Shown piece by piece: positions 1-7,443 of a stretch of 10,523 bases of DNA; the stretch's first letter is position 1; each line of letters begins with the position of its first letter. The DNA is from Candidatus Bathyarchaeota archaeon (GTDB taxonomy: Archaea; Thermoproteota; Bathyarchaeia; 40CM-2-53-6; FEN-987), in contig PMBQ01000049.1 in the NCBI GenBank assembly GCA_003152955.1, positions 10,174-20,696 of the forward strand, given 5' to 3'. The position numbers and the translations under genes are program-made. The notes beneath the pieces were generated by a model. The model had not been told where the DNA came from, made no database searches, and was given only the letters and a program-made list of their open reading frames with translations.

Positions 1-2
1 AA

Positions 3-602
3 CCAGAACTCTACGCACCCACGTCACCAAGCGAAGCTCTAATGCCACGAATTACCAAACTCAACAAAGAAATCAAAGATACAGAGGAATTGGTTCATGC
101 ACTCACCCTGACCTACGAGACCAGCAAGTATGTCAAACGTGAGGTTCCAGAGGAGGCAAACGATTGTTGGAAACTGGAAGGTCGGGAGGCTATATTTGAC
201 AAATTGACTCAGATAATGAACGATGCGTCCAAGTCAGTCAACTACTGCACGAGCGCCTCCGGCCTTATCCGCGCCTACAAGGCCCATTCTGAAGTCCTCG
301 AGGGAGCAAGGAAACGCGGTGCAACAGTCAGGTTTCTCGCGCAAATCACAACGGAAAACTCAGGCGTTGCGCGTGAGTTAGGTGAAGTTGTGGACCTAAA
401 GCGATCGGAAAAGCCCTTTGCAAACAGTTTTGTTTCAGTAGACTCCAAGGAACTTGTCGTCATAGAGAGCAGGCCGGATGATCTGAGGACCGACCGGGGT
501 TCTGATCTGGCTATATGGACAACCAATAAGCTCCTTGTCGAATCTCATGAACAGTTGTTCGACCGAGTCTGGAACAGTATGCCTGCTGCAGATAAACGGT
601 AA
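3..602 (+). CDS. TrmB-family transcriptional regulator, C-terminal part (5' end outside window)
   Basis: The visible 199 residues match the effector half of TrmB-type archaeal regulators, proteins with an N-terminal winged helix that binds DNA and a C-terminal PLD-like sensor domain. The first ATG is at 42, but the frame stays open to base 3 and the residues before that ATG (PELYAPTSPSEAL) resemble the linker that follows the winged helix in this family. The gene therefore very probably starts left of the window, and 42 is not its start. After a charged helical linker, the sensor domain begins near WKLEGREAIFDKL and continues through alternating strands and helices (SVNYCTSASG, GATVRFLAQIT, ELVVIESRPDD) to LFDRVWNSM. 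The DNA-binding helix is not visible, so target and ligand cannot be inferred. The family is common in many copies in Bathyarchaeia and Thaumarchaeota. The partial status is clear; the family call is from recognition of the sequence pattern. Confidence 0.75.
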   Translation, partial: PELYAPTSPSEALMPRITKLNKEIKDTEELVHALTLTYETSKYVKREVPEEANDCWKLEGREAIFDKLTQIMNDASKSVNYCTSASGLIRAYKAHSEVLEGARKRGATVRFLAQITTENSGVARELGEVVDLKRSEKPFANSFVSVDSKELVVIESRPDDLRTDRGSDLAIWTTNKLLVESHEQLFDRVWNSMPAADKR

Positions 603-726
603 AAGCGACATCGAATTCAAGTCAATGACAGAGTATTGAAGTTGTCAACAAGGGTTCGTTCATGAGTCACATAGACTGATTCCATGGTCACAGCGAAGAG
701 ATCGATGAATCAACGTCGTTCCATTC

Positions 727-742
727 GACAGGGTTTCCTGTC
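727..742 (+). other. short perfect hairpin upstream of topoisomerase IB
   Basis: GACAGG-GTTT-CCTGTC forms a 6-bp perfect stem with a 4-base loop. It lies between the end of the TrmB-like gene and the putative promoter of the topoisomerase gene. No T-run follows it, so it is a poor terminator candidate. It could be a regulator site or chance. The rest of 603-831 holds no convincing gene. Confidence 0.2.
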
Positions 743-776
743 CTTAGTCGAGAGATAAGGTATTAGACTTGACCTG

Positions 777-785
777 TTAAAATAG
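777..785 (+). promoter_or_regulatory. putative TATA box of topoisomerase IB gene
   Basis: TTAAAATAG lies about 50 bases before the ATG at 832. With the usual archaeal spacing of about 25 bases from box to transcript start, it would give a 5' leader of roughly 25 bases. That leader includes a weak purine-rich stretch (AGTAGGGATC) just before the ATG. Based on sequence resemblance only. Confidence 0.35.
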
Positions 786-831
786 GCCAAGAATAATTGA
801 TTCGCCCGCATCCAGAAAGTAGGGATCAGCA

Positions 832-2382
832 ATGGCTTCAACCCAGCTCAAACAGTTGATCCATAACGGAGTCTTCGTGCCAGACCTATACACCCCACAG
901 GGTTTCACGATCTCTTTTTGCGGGAAAGCCATCAAACTGAACCCATCGCAGGAGGAGATGGCTGTCAAGTTCGCGCAGAAATTTGGGACACCGTACGCTG
1001 AAGACGTGAAGTTTCGCTCTAACTTCATGAAGGACTTCGCAAAAGCACTGGGTCTGGATCAGAAGATCACCGTCGAGGAATTCGACTGGTCCCCCATCGT
1101 TCACTGGATTGACGCCGAAAGAGCACGCAAAGCGAACATAACGAAAGAAGAGAAGAAAGAACTCGCACAATCCAGGAAGAAGATCCGAGAAGAACGCAAG
1201 GGAAAGTACGGCTGGGCCACGGTTGATGGCGTCAAAATGGAAATTGGGAACTACGCCGTCGAGCCTACAGGAATTTTCTTGGGGAGAGGACAAAATCCGC
1301 TGAGAGGCCGATGGAAATCAGCGATAACGACCAAGGACATCACACTGAATCTTAGCCCAAGCGCACCAACACCTCTAGGAGAATGGGGTGGACGGGAGTG
1401 GCGACCAGACGAACTGTGGATAGCGCGATGGACAGACAAACTGACGGGGAAGGTCAAGTATGTGTGGTTCCACGACGCTACACCAATGAAGCAGGAAAGA
1501 GCGCAAGAGAAGTTTGATCTTGGGAGAGAACTTGAGTCGAAGATTGTGAAGGTTCGAACGCACATTGCCGAGAATCTGGTCGGAGAAGACGTTAAGCGTC
1601 GAAAGGTCGCGACCGTAGCCTATCTGATTGACGTTTTCAAGATACGCGTCGGCGATGAACAAGAGACTGAGAGCGGGACCGTAGGCGCGACGAGTCTTCG
1701 CGGTGAACATCTACGGCTCCACAATAGTCATCCCAAAGTGAAGCTGCATTTCCTCGGAAAAGACTCTATTCTGTTTGAAAGAGAGCAGGAACTGTCACCG
1801 GAAGCATACAACAACCTCAAGGAGTTCGCTATGGAAGGTAGTGATCGGATCTTCAGCGGAATAACCACGGAGGCAGTCCGAGAATTCCTATCAGAAGCCA
1901 TGCCACGACTTAGTCCCAAAGTGTTCAGAACTTTCTCCGCTACACAACTCTTCAGACAACAATTAGAAACGTCGAAGGTCACGGTAGCGAGTTCGGATGT
2001 GGAGAAGAAGATGGTCTTAATGGAAGCTAATGCGGCCGTGGCACAATTACTCAATCATCAAAAGGCGATACCGAAGAAATGGCAGGAGACTTACGAGAAA
2101 CGACTTGCCATGCTGCGGACACTTAAGGGGAATGAGGGAAAGGCAGTGGCAAGGAGGAGGCAGTCGCTCAAACTACGCCTTGAACAAATGCGGCTGAGCA
2201 AGAAATGGAACCTGGGGACTTCGCTGAGGAACTATGTTGATCCCAGAGTGGCTGTTGAATTCTGCCGAAAAGTGGAATACGAGTGGCAAGCGTACTATCC
2301 AAAGACACTCGTGAGCAAATTCGCGTGGGCCGACAAGAACAAGACCGCGCGAGCTGAGACAACAATCGCTGCACCCGCTTGA
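832..2382 (+). CDS. top1: DNA topoisomerase IB, eukaryote type
   Basis: This 516-residue protein relaxes positive and negative supercoils by nicking one strand and forming a 3'-phosphotyrosine link. It aligns along its length with the core and C-terminal domains of eukaryotic nuclear Top1. Residues 5-25 match the start of the N-terminal core (LKQLIHNGVFVPDLY), and VEPTGIFLGRGQNP near 143 matches the Top1 PPGLFRGRG region. All five active-site residues are visible: Arg290 (TSLRGEH), Lys310 (FLGKDS), Arg366 (KVFRTF), His409 (LNHQK) and nucleophile Tyr468 (SLRNYVDPRV). The stretch between His409 and Tyr468 is a short basic coiled coil, shorter than the linker of human Top1. The long charged N-terminal tail of eukaryotic enzymes is absent. 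In archaea this enzyme is known from Thaumarchaeota and some relatives, so it is a useful lineage marker. The ATG at 832 fits the family N-terminus. It appears to be transcribed alone. Confidence 0.95.
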   Translation: MASTQLKQLIHNGVFVPDLYTPQGFTISFCGKAIKLNPSQEEMAVKFAQKFGTPYAEDVKFRSNFMKDFAKALGLDQKITVEEFDWSPIVHWIDAERARKANITKEEKKELAQSRKKIREERKGKYGWATVDGVKMEIGNYAVEPTGIFLGRGQNPLRGRWKSAITTKDITLNLSPSAPTPLGEWGGREWRPDELWIARWTDKLTGKVKYVWFHDATPMKQERAQEKFDLGRELESKIVKVRTHIAENLVGEDVKRRKVATVAYLIDVFKIRVGDEQETESGTVGATSLRGEHLRLHNSHPKVKLHFLGKDSILFEREQELSPEAYNNLKEFAMEGSDRIFSGITTEAVREFLSEAMPRLSPKVFRTFSATQLFRQQLETSKVTVASSDVEKKMVLMEANAAVAQLLNHQKAIPKKWQETYEKRLAMLRTLKGNEGKAVARRRQSLKLRLEQMRLSKKWNLGTSLRNYVDPRVAVEFCRKVEYEWQAYYPKTLVSKFAWADKNKTARAETTIAAPA

Positions 2383-2529
2383 CGAGTTCAGGTTCATTCC
2401 TAATTGTTAGCAAAAATCCCCAGCACCCAGTTCGCAGAAGATACCCAAATCGTATTTCAGCACAAAGCCGAATAGTTCATTCGCCTCTGATCGTATTCAT
2501 ACCCTCACACTTATCGAGTCTGATTGCTA

Positions 2530-3312
2530 ATGGACTTCAGGGCAATTCGGGTTTTCTTCTTCGATCTCGACGGGGTGTTGTCGATAGGGAAGGAGAACCC
2601 ACGATATTTGGGCGGAAGGGAGTTAGTTGCCAAGATCAAGTCCTTAGGCAAGAAAACTGCGCTTCTCACGAACGATTCCACCCACACGCGCAATGAAATC
2701 CAACAGAACCTATCGAGGTTGGGCTTCAGTTTTGATTTGCAAGAGATTCTCACTTCCAGCTATTTGACAGCGCTCTATCTTACGCAAAGATTTGGAAAAG
2801 CAGGATTCTTCTTGGTAGGAGAGGAGGGCTTGCGACGCGAACTCGAAGCCGCTGGTCACTACCCCACGGAGGACAGGCCTAACGTGGTGGTGGTTGGTTT
2901 CGATCGCAAACTAACATACGAAAAGCTTGACAAAGCCCTGCGCGCACTGAAAACCGGGGCATTCCTAGTCGGAAGTTATGGGGGGGCTGTCTTCATGAGC
3001 GACCGTGGACCCGCATTATCGGCGGGTCCGATTATCAAAGCGCTAGAATACGCTTCTGGTAAGAGAGCGATTATGATCGGTAAACCCTCCCCCCGTATGT
3101 TTCGATTGGCCCTCGAGCATGCAAGGGAAAAGCCATCGAAGGCGGTTATGGTGGGCGATCAAATAGAAACTGACATACTGGGCGCCAATAGAGCTGGCGT
3201 TCACACGGTCTTGGTCCTAACAGGAGTCGAAAACCGAGAAACCATCAGCTGCTCAAAGATTAAACCGGATATGATACTTGAATCGGTGGACGAACTCATG
3301 AAATACGTTTGA
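2530..3312 (+). CDS. HAD-IIA (NagD-like) phosphatase
   Basis: A 260-residue haloacid-dehalogenase-superfamily hydrolase of the HAD-IIA group, which includes NagD, p-nitrophenylphosphatases and phosphoglycolate phosphatases. The four HAD motifs are visible. Motif I is FFDLDGVL, with nucleophile Asp12 and acid/base Asp14. Motif II is ALLTNDST, with Thr47. Motif III is Lys185 in MIGKPSPRMF. Motif IV is MVGDQIETDILGANRAG, with Asp210 and Asp215 binding magnesium. The cap between motifs II and III carries the family pattern GSYGGAVFMSDRGPALSAG. Most relatives have TNNS in motif II; here it is TNDS. The substrate cannot be read from sequence; a small phosphorylated metabolite such as a sugar phosphate or phosphoglycolate is likely. 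ATG 2530 is preferred over in-frame TTG 2524, because it sits right before the usual HAD N-terminal strand; no clear ribosome site supports either. The 147 bases upstream contain no other gene. Confidence 0.88.
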   Translation: MDFRAIRVFFFDLDGVLSIGKENPRYLGGRELVAKIKSLGKKTALLTNDSTHTRNEIQQNLSRLGFSFDLQEILTSSYLTALYLTQRFGKAGFFLVGEEGLRRELEAAGHYPTEDRPNVVVVGFDRKLTYEKLDKALRALKTGAFLVGSYGGAVFMSDRGPALSAGPIIKALEYASGKRAIMIGKPSPRMFRLALEHAREKPSKAVMVGDQIETDILGANRAGVHTVLVLTGVENRETISCSKIKPDMILESVDELMKYV

Positions 3313-3658
3313 TCGCTCTCTACAGCACATGCTGCTCCGGGGGACCACGGCTCCAAAGAGCGAATCATTCTGCATTGGGGGGGATGGTGTAACTTTGTGG
3401 GGACAACCTGTTACTCAGCTGGTTCATTGAAGGCACGAATTCAAACTCAGAGCGTCCCACCCGACGTATTTTTCACCCTCCCTTGACGCTTATCCTACAA
3501 GACTCCAGTGCCTTGGTCGAGGCACATTGACTGCAATGTCGCTTTTTCTATCGAAGCAAGCGTTGAACCTCTACGGCGAAATGCAGTATCTATCATAACC
3601 CTTAAGACTCTCACGACCATGTTCTGAGCCTACCGTTTGAACAGAAGTAGACTTGAAA
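3313..3658. other. intergenic region without recognisable gene
   Basis: About 345 bases between the phosphatase and SSB genes. I found no convincing ORF on either strand and no tRNA-like fold. It contains a perfect 6-bp hairpin (GTGCCT-TGGTCG-AGGCAC, 3508-3525) and the putative SSB promoter near its right end. Its length is large for this compact neighbourhood, so an unrecognised small RNA or long leader is possible but unsupported. Confidence 0.4.
3601..3607 (+). promoter_or_regulatory. putative TATA-like element of ssb
   Basis: CTTAAGA lies 52 bases before the ATG at 3659. This is compatible with transcription starting near 3630 and a leader of about 30 bases. The match to an archaeal TATA box is only moderate. 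Confidence 0.25.
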
Positions 3659-4183
3659 ATGTCAGAGGAAGAAAGACAGCCCGGCGTTTCGGCACCTAGT
3701 ATAAAAGTAAGTGAACTTGGCCCCTACTCGAAACAGGTCAACACAACAGTCAAGGTCGTCCAGAAAGGCGAAGCCCGCGAGACAGTTTCCAGGCAGGATG
3801 GTACAACTCATCGTGTTCTGGACGCACTTGTCGGGGACGAATCTGGCGCGATCTACATGACCCTCTGGGACGACAACATAGACAAAGTGAACGAGGGCGA
3901 CACGGTCGAAGTTAAGAATGGATACGTACGCCCTTTCAAAGGATCCATGCGCCTGAACATAGGCCGCTATGGAACCTTAGAGCCCGCAACTACCCCACTC
4001 GGCGACGTCAATACCCAGAACAATCTATCCGACAAGCAAGTTGAGGAACAACCCTACCGTTCCTACGGCGGCGGTAGAGGCGGAGGCGGCGGCTATGGCG
4101 GTAGAGGCGGCGGCTACGGTGGCGGCAGAGACCGTGGTAGAGGCTACGGTGGCGGCAGCGACCGCGGACGCGACCGATACTAG
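3659..4183 (+). CDS. ssb: single-stranded DNA-binding protein, OB fold with RGG-type tail
   Basis: A 174-residue protein resembling the crenarchaeal SSB of Sulfolobus (one OB fold plus a flexible tail), which coats ssDNA during replication and repair. The OB fold covers about residues 13-108 and matches the Sulfolobus pattern: HRVLDALVGDESGAIYMTLW, then NGYVRPFKGSMRLNIGRYG. Trp70, Tyr89 and Phe93 occupy the positions of the base-stacking aromatics (Trp, Trp, Phe in Sulfolobus SSB). After a polar spacer (109-134), the tail from about 135 is made of Gly, Arg, Tyr and Asp, ending in two near-identical ten-residue units (GYGGGRDRGR, GYGGGSDRGR). It ends in DRGRDRY and lacks the acidic tip of the Sulfolobus protein. 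In-frame TTG 3653 is possible, but ATG 3659 gives a normal N-terminus. A strong terminator follows, so the gene is probably a single transcription unit. Confidence 0.9.
   Translation: MSEEERQPGVSAPSIKVSELGPYSKQVNTTVKVVQKGEARETVSRQDGTTHRVLDALVGDESGAIYMTLWDDNIDKVNEGDTVEVKNGYVRPFKGSMRLNIGRYGTLEPATTPLGDVNTQNNLSDKQVEEQPYRSYGGGRGGGGGYGGRGGGYGGGRDRGRGYGGGSDRGRDRY
4112..4171 (+). repeat. two tandem 30-bp repeats encoding the Gly/Arg tail of SSB
   Basis: Two adjacent 30-base units (4112-4141 and 4142-4171) begin with the same 18 bases (GGCTACGGTGGCGGCAGM pattern) and differ at only a few positions. They encode GYGGGRDRGR and GYGGGSDRGR. Shorter GGCGGC/GGCTAT units precede them from about 4064. The layout suggests that the tail grew by tandem duplication, and its length may vary between strains. 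Confidence 0.85.
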
Positions 4184-4193
4184 AAATTGAAAA

Positions 4194-4241
4194 CGCAGCC
4201 GGAGTGCTGCGAATAACTCCCCACAAGAACTTTTTTTCTTT
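4194..4241 (+). terminator. hairpin and T-run terminator after ssb
   Basis: A perfect 6-bp stem (CGCAGC-CGGAGT-GCTGCG, 4194-4211) begins 10 bases after the SSB stop, and a T-rich run (TTTTTTTCTTT, 4231-4241) follows 20 bases later. Archaeal RNA polymerase terminates at T-runs, so the run is probably the functional part; the hairpin may add mRNA stability. Confidence 0.65.
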
Positions 4242-4290
4242 CACGAGGTGCAGCGTGAGCTCTGGAATACCTCGACGCTAGTGAGATATT

Positions 4291-4298
4291 CTTATAAT
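4291..4298 (+). promoter_or_regulatory. putative TATA box of tldD-tldE operon
   Basis: CTTATAAT, within an AT-rich stretch after the SSB terminator, lies 35 bases before the tldD ATG. Transcription would start roughly 10-15 bases before the ATG, giving a short leader, consistent with the absence of a Shine-Dalgarno sequence there. Confidence 0.5.
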
Positions 4299-4332
4299 CC
4301 ATCCAAAACGTTGCAAACCTCGGCCAGAAACA

Positions 4333-5757
4333 ATGGAAGAGTACGCACGTTTAGTCATGGAACACTCACTCAGCCTCGGAGCCAAGTATGCTGAGGCTCG
4401 AGTTCAACGCGATCTCGGCCACACATACACCCTGAAAAACGGTACAGCCGAACCAGTAAACCTCACCAGAAAACTCGGCGTTGGAATAAGAGTAATTGTA
4501 GATGGAGCGCTCGGTTTTGCCTCCACAAACAGTCTAGACCGAACGGAGCTGTGTTCCGCAGCCGAGTCAGCTGTTAGAACTGCGAAGGCTGCAAGGCGAT
4601 TGACTGCATCACCCATTCGACTCTCCCAAGAGAAAAGTTGGGAAGACGATTGGAAAGCCAAAATGAAGGTTGATTTTCTGGATGTACCGGTAGAAGAGAA
4701 GTTCGAAGTTCTATTCACCATCGAAAAGAGTCTAGTTCCTGAGAACGTTCACGTTTCTCTACCCTCTCGAATTCTCCTACTCGACGAAGAGTTGACGGAG
4801 AAGTATTATGTCAACAGTGACGGAGCGAAGCTTCACGGTCTAGTTCCGCGTCTCAGCTTGCTTTTCATCCTTACAGCAAGCGAATCGGGCAAGGGAACAG
4901 TGCAGCGCATCCGCCACGAAGCTCAGAGCCGCGGCTGGGAGGCGATCGAAGATTGGAAGCCTAAGGAAATTGCAGCCGATGAAGCTAAGATGCTTGGAAA
5001 ACTGCTGAGAGAAAGTGTTTCGCCCCCCAAAGGTGAGGTGGACATGGTGTTGGGTTCTGAAGTAACCGGTATAATATGCCACGAATCTTGCGGTCACCCA
5101 CAGGAGGCGGATCGAATTCTGGGTAGGGAGGCTGCTCAGGCCGGAGAATCCTACCTCAAACCCGACATGCTAGGTCACAGAATAGGCACTGAAAAAGTCA
5201 CAATCATGGACGACCCAACTCTCCCAAATTCATATGGGTTCTATCTCTACGACGACGAGGGCGTCAAAGCCGGACCTAGGACGTTGATCAGAGAAGGGGT
5301 GATAGCTGGTTTTCTCCAGAACCGTGAAACGGCAGCTGAACTCGGCGTAGGGAGTAATGGGGCCGCTCGGTCGGTGGGCTACGATCGTGAACCTATAATT
5401 CGGATGGCGAACACGTACATGAAACCTGGAGACTATTCGCGCGAAGAGTTGATCGAAGGCGTCAAGCACGGAGTCTACATGAAGAGCTTTATGGAGTGGA
5501 ATATTGATGACCGCCGCTATAACCAACGCTACGTAGGATTGGAAGCATATCTAATCGAGCATGGCAAGGTCACCACCCCAGTCAGAAACCCGATCCTAGA
5601 AGTCACGACGCCAGGTCTCTATGGAAGCGTGGACGCGGTCGGCAAGGAAATGGAGTTCGCGGGAGCGACATGTGGTAAGGGTGACCCGATGCAGGGCGCC
5701 CCAGTCTGGACAGGTGGGCCCCCCATTCGATTAAGACAGATTCTACTGGGAGGGTGA
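4333..5757 (+). CDS. tldD: TldD metalloprotease subunit
   Basis: A 474-residue catalytic subunit of the TldD/TldE zinc protease (peptidase family U62), a cytoplasmic heterodimer. In E. coli it matures microcin B17 and degrades the unfolded antitoxin CcdA; it cleaves unstructured peptides. The family zinc motif HExxxH is present as His250-Glu251-Ser-Cys-Gly-His255 (HESCGHPQEAD). Cys447 in ATCGKGDPMQG lies where the third zinc ligand is found in E. coli TldD. The N-terminal half has the usual mixed fold (GVGIRVIVDGALGFAST), and the C-terminal half has the family segments NSYGFYLYDDEG and FLQNRETAAELG. Length is normal for the family. It starts the operon, with tldE six bases downstream. Archaeal substrates are unknown, and no obvious precursor-peptide gene adjoins it. 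Confidence 0.95.
   Translation: MEEYARLVMEHSLSLGAKYAEARVQRDLGHTYTLKNGTAEPVNLTRKLGVGIRVIVDGALGFASTNSLDRTELCSAAESAVRTAKAARRLTASPIRLSQEKSWEDDWKAKMKVDFLDVPVEEKFEVLFTIEKSLVPENVHVSLPSRILLLDEELTEKYYVNSDGAKLHGLVPRLSLLFILTASESGKGTVQRIRHEAQSRGWEAIEDWKPKEIAADEAKMLGKLLRESVSPPKGEVDMVLGSEVTGIICHESCGHPQEADRILGREAAQAGESYLKPDMLGHRIGTEKVTIMDDPTLPNSYGFYLYDDEGVKAGPRTLIREGVIAGFLQNRETAAELGVGSNGAARSVGYDREPIIRMANTYMKPGDYSREELIEGVKHGVYMKSFMEWNIDDRRYNQRYVGLEAYLIEHGKVTTPVRNPILEVTTPGLYGSVDAVGKEMEFAGATCGKGDPMQGAPVWTGGPPIRLRQILLGG
5748..5757 (+). promoter_or_regulatory. Shine-Dalgarno of tldE overlapping the tldD stop
   Basis: GGGAGGGTGA is a strong anti-16S match six bases before the GTG at 5764, and its last three bases are the tldD stop codon. 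This fixes the GTG as the tldE start and indicates translational coupling, which would keep the two subunits in balance. Confidence 0.75.
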
Positions 5758-5763
5758 GTAAGA

Positions 5764-7113
5764 GTGAATCCACACGATTTAATGCAGAAGGTCATTACCG
5801 CCGCTAAGAAACTCGGGGTGCAATCAATCGCAGCAGGGTTCACTCGAAACCAAGAGCGTATGGTCCGCTTCAGCAACAATTCCATAACCGTCACAAACAG
5901 CTGGCTCACCGAAGCACCAACCATCTACCTAGTCTCCAACAAGAAAAGGGCCGCATGCAGAATCGAGGAGCAGAACCCAAACGACCTAGACGGCGTAATC
6001 GAGGAACTCGTTAAGGCTATGAAAGTAACCCCTGAGGGAGATGTTGATTTCACACTTCCACAGGGACCATTCAAGTATCAACCTGTACCAGGAATTTACG
6101 ACGAGAGAGTAGCCAAGGCTGAGACTGAACTCATCGACGCGGTCGAACTAGGAATCAACGCCGCAAGGAAAGAGGGCGCAGTCAGAGTTTCGGGTGTTGT
6201 CACCTCATACGCTTGGGAGCATTACGTGCTAACATCGGCAGGAGCTGAAGGCTCTGACAAGGGTACTGAAATTGAGATGACGATTCGCGCATTCGCAGCT
6301 GACGACGCAGCCGGCCAAGGTGTCAGCGTCGCCACAAGCTTTCAAGACTTCAATCCAGAAGAGGCTGGAAGAACCGCGGGGCAAATAGCCAAGATGGCTC
6401 AGAACCCGGAACCAGGCGAATCGGGAAAGTACAATGTTGTCTTCGGGCCGTCCATTTTCGCCAATCTGCTGAACCGTGTAGGCGGCTCAGCTTCCGCCTA
6501 TACTGTCGATCAGGGGCTCTCGTTCTTTGGAGATATGGTCAAAAAGAAGGTTGCGTCCAACATATTCACGCTACACGACAACAGTCGTCTAACAAAAGGT
6601 CCGGGATCCATAGCGTTAGATGATGAAGGATACCCGACCCAAGAGATTCCAATAATTCTTGATGGCGTCCTACAAACTTACCTTCACACCTCATTTACCG
6701 CGGCAGAACACAAGGCCACACTAACCGGCAGCGCCACCTTCGACGCAGGAACAGGCATGTATCCAACACCACGAAACCTCATCCTAAAAGCGGGCGAAAG
6801 CTCGCTGCAGGATCTGTTCGACCAAGCCCATGAAGGGCTCTACATAACGAACAACTGGTACACGCGATTCCAGAACTATCAGACAGGCGATTTCTCAACC
6901 ATCTGCCGGGATGGAGTGTTTGAAATCAAGAATGGTGGGCTTTCCCGACCGGTGAAGGGACTGCGACTGAGCGATAATATGATCCGGATCCTCCAAGCCG
7001 TCAAAGCCATTTCAAAGGAACAACACTGGATTAGGTGGTGGGAGGTCGACGTACCAACCCTCACATCCTACGTCCTCGTTGATGGCGTGGGTATTACCAC
7101 CGCCAAGAAGTAG
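5764..7113 (+). CDS. tldE: TldE/PmbA metalloprotease subunit
   Basis: A 449-residue partner of TldD and a paralogue of it that lacks HExxxH, as expected for TldE/PmbA. In E. coli the two form a heterodimer in which TldE completes the chamber around the TldD active site. Recognisable parts are the N-terminal FSNNSITVTNSW segment, the central GQGVSVATSF strand, the segment ALDDEGYPTQEIPIILDGVL and the C-terminal GDFSTICRDGVFEIKNGG followed by PVKGLRLSDNM. The latter matches the GDFSxxxxGFxIENG pattern of the family. GTG 5764 is chosen because of the strong ribosome site spaced six bases before it. The gene is co-transcribed with tldD and ends 17 bases from the convergent small ORF. Nothing appears missing or broken. 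Confidence 0.93.
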   Translation: MNPHDLMQKVITAAKKLGVQSIAAGFTRNQERMVRFSNNSITVTNSWLTEAPTIYLVSNKKRAACRIEEQNPNDLDGVIEELVKAMKVTPEGDVDFTLPQGPFKYQPVPGIYDERVAKAETELIDAVELGINAARKEGAVRVSGVVTSYAWEHYVLTSAGAEGSDKGTEIEMTIRAFAADDAAGQGVSVATSFQDFNPEEAGRTAGQIAKMAQNPEPGESGKYNVVFGPSIFANLLNRVGGSASAYTVDQGLSFFGDMVKKKVASNIFTLHDNSRLTKGPGSIALDDEGYPTQEIPIILDGVLQTYLHTSFTAAEHKATLTGSATFDAGTGMYPTPRNLILKAGESSLQDLFDQAHEGLYITNNWYTRFQNYQTGDFSTICRDGVFEIKNGGLSRPVKGLRLSDNMIRILQAVKAISKEQHWIRWWEVDVPTLTSYVLVDGVGITTAKK

Positions 7114-7129
7114 TGCTAAGGGTGTTGTG

Positions 7130-7363
7130 TTACCCAGACTTCGAGAGCGTCAGAACGAGTTCCCGAAGCTTCTTAGGAAAACTCTGACTGTGAATTCTGT
7201 AACCCTTTTCCCGTAGAACCTGGCTTAGACGCGAAGAGCCCGACCAGAGCTCCTCTCTGGTGGTCCAGCATATCCGTTCGTCCTGCACAAACCATACTTC
7301 ATTCTCGCTGGCTATGACGTTAACCCCATCTATCTTTCGACGTATATCCAAGCCGGTTCGCAC
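7130..7363 (-). CDS. small hypothetical protein (77 residues)
   Basis: I do not recognise this protein. It starts at GTG 7363 and would encode a mixed, charged, soluble protein with a strand-rich N-half (VNVIASENEVWFVQDERICWTT) and a helical basic C-half (RLSQVLREKGYRIHSQSFPKKLRELVL). No signal peptide, membrane segment or cysteine motif is present. Several points favour a real gene. It fills the gap between convergent tldE and the divergent ParB-like gene exactly. Its start lies about 30 bases from an AT-rich promoter. It shows ordinary codon choice and protein-like composition. The ribosome site is weak (GAGTTAGG just before GTG). It could still be a chance ORF. Confidence 0.5.
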   Translation of the reverse strand: MRTGLDIRRKIDGVNVIASENEVWFVQDERICWTTREELWSGSSRLSQVLREKGYRIHSQSFPKKLRELVLTLSKSG

Positions 7364-7390
7364 CTAACTCAATTTTTCTGAACAGAACCA

Positions 7391-7405
7391 TTTAAGATTA
7401 TATAC
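7391..7405. promoter_or_regulatory. shared, possibly bidirectional TATA region
   Basis: TTTAAGATTATATAC is the most TATA-like stretch in the window. On the plus strand it precedes the ParB-like start (7444) by about 40-50 bases. Read on the minus strand (TATATAATC) it precedes the small ORF start (7363) by about 30 bases. Either direction fits archaeal promoter spacing. Confidence 0.5.
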
Positions 7406-7443
7406 TGAGCCTTGCTTCACTGCGCAAAAGCCGAGGCATAGAA

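Noticed and set aside
42..602. TrmB-like gene taken as complete from ATG 42
   Set aside because: The frame is open to the window edge and the upstream residues continue the family pattern, so the gene is 5'-truncated by the window.
2379..2696. 105-residue plus-strand ORF
   Set aside because: It overlaps the well-supported phosphatase in another frame and has a low-complexity, non-protein-like composition.
3313..3658. possible tRNA or structured RNA in the long intergenic region
   Set aside because: No T-loop motif or cloverleaf stems could be matched; only one short hairpin was found.
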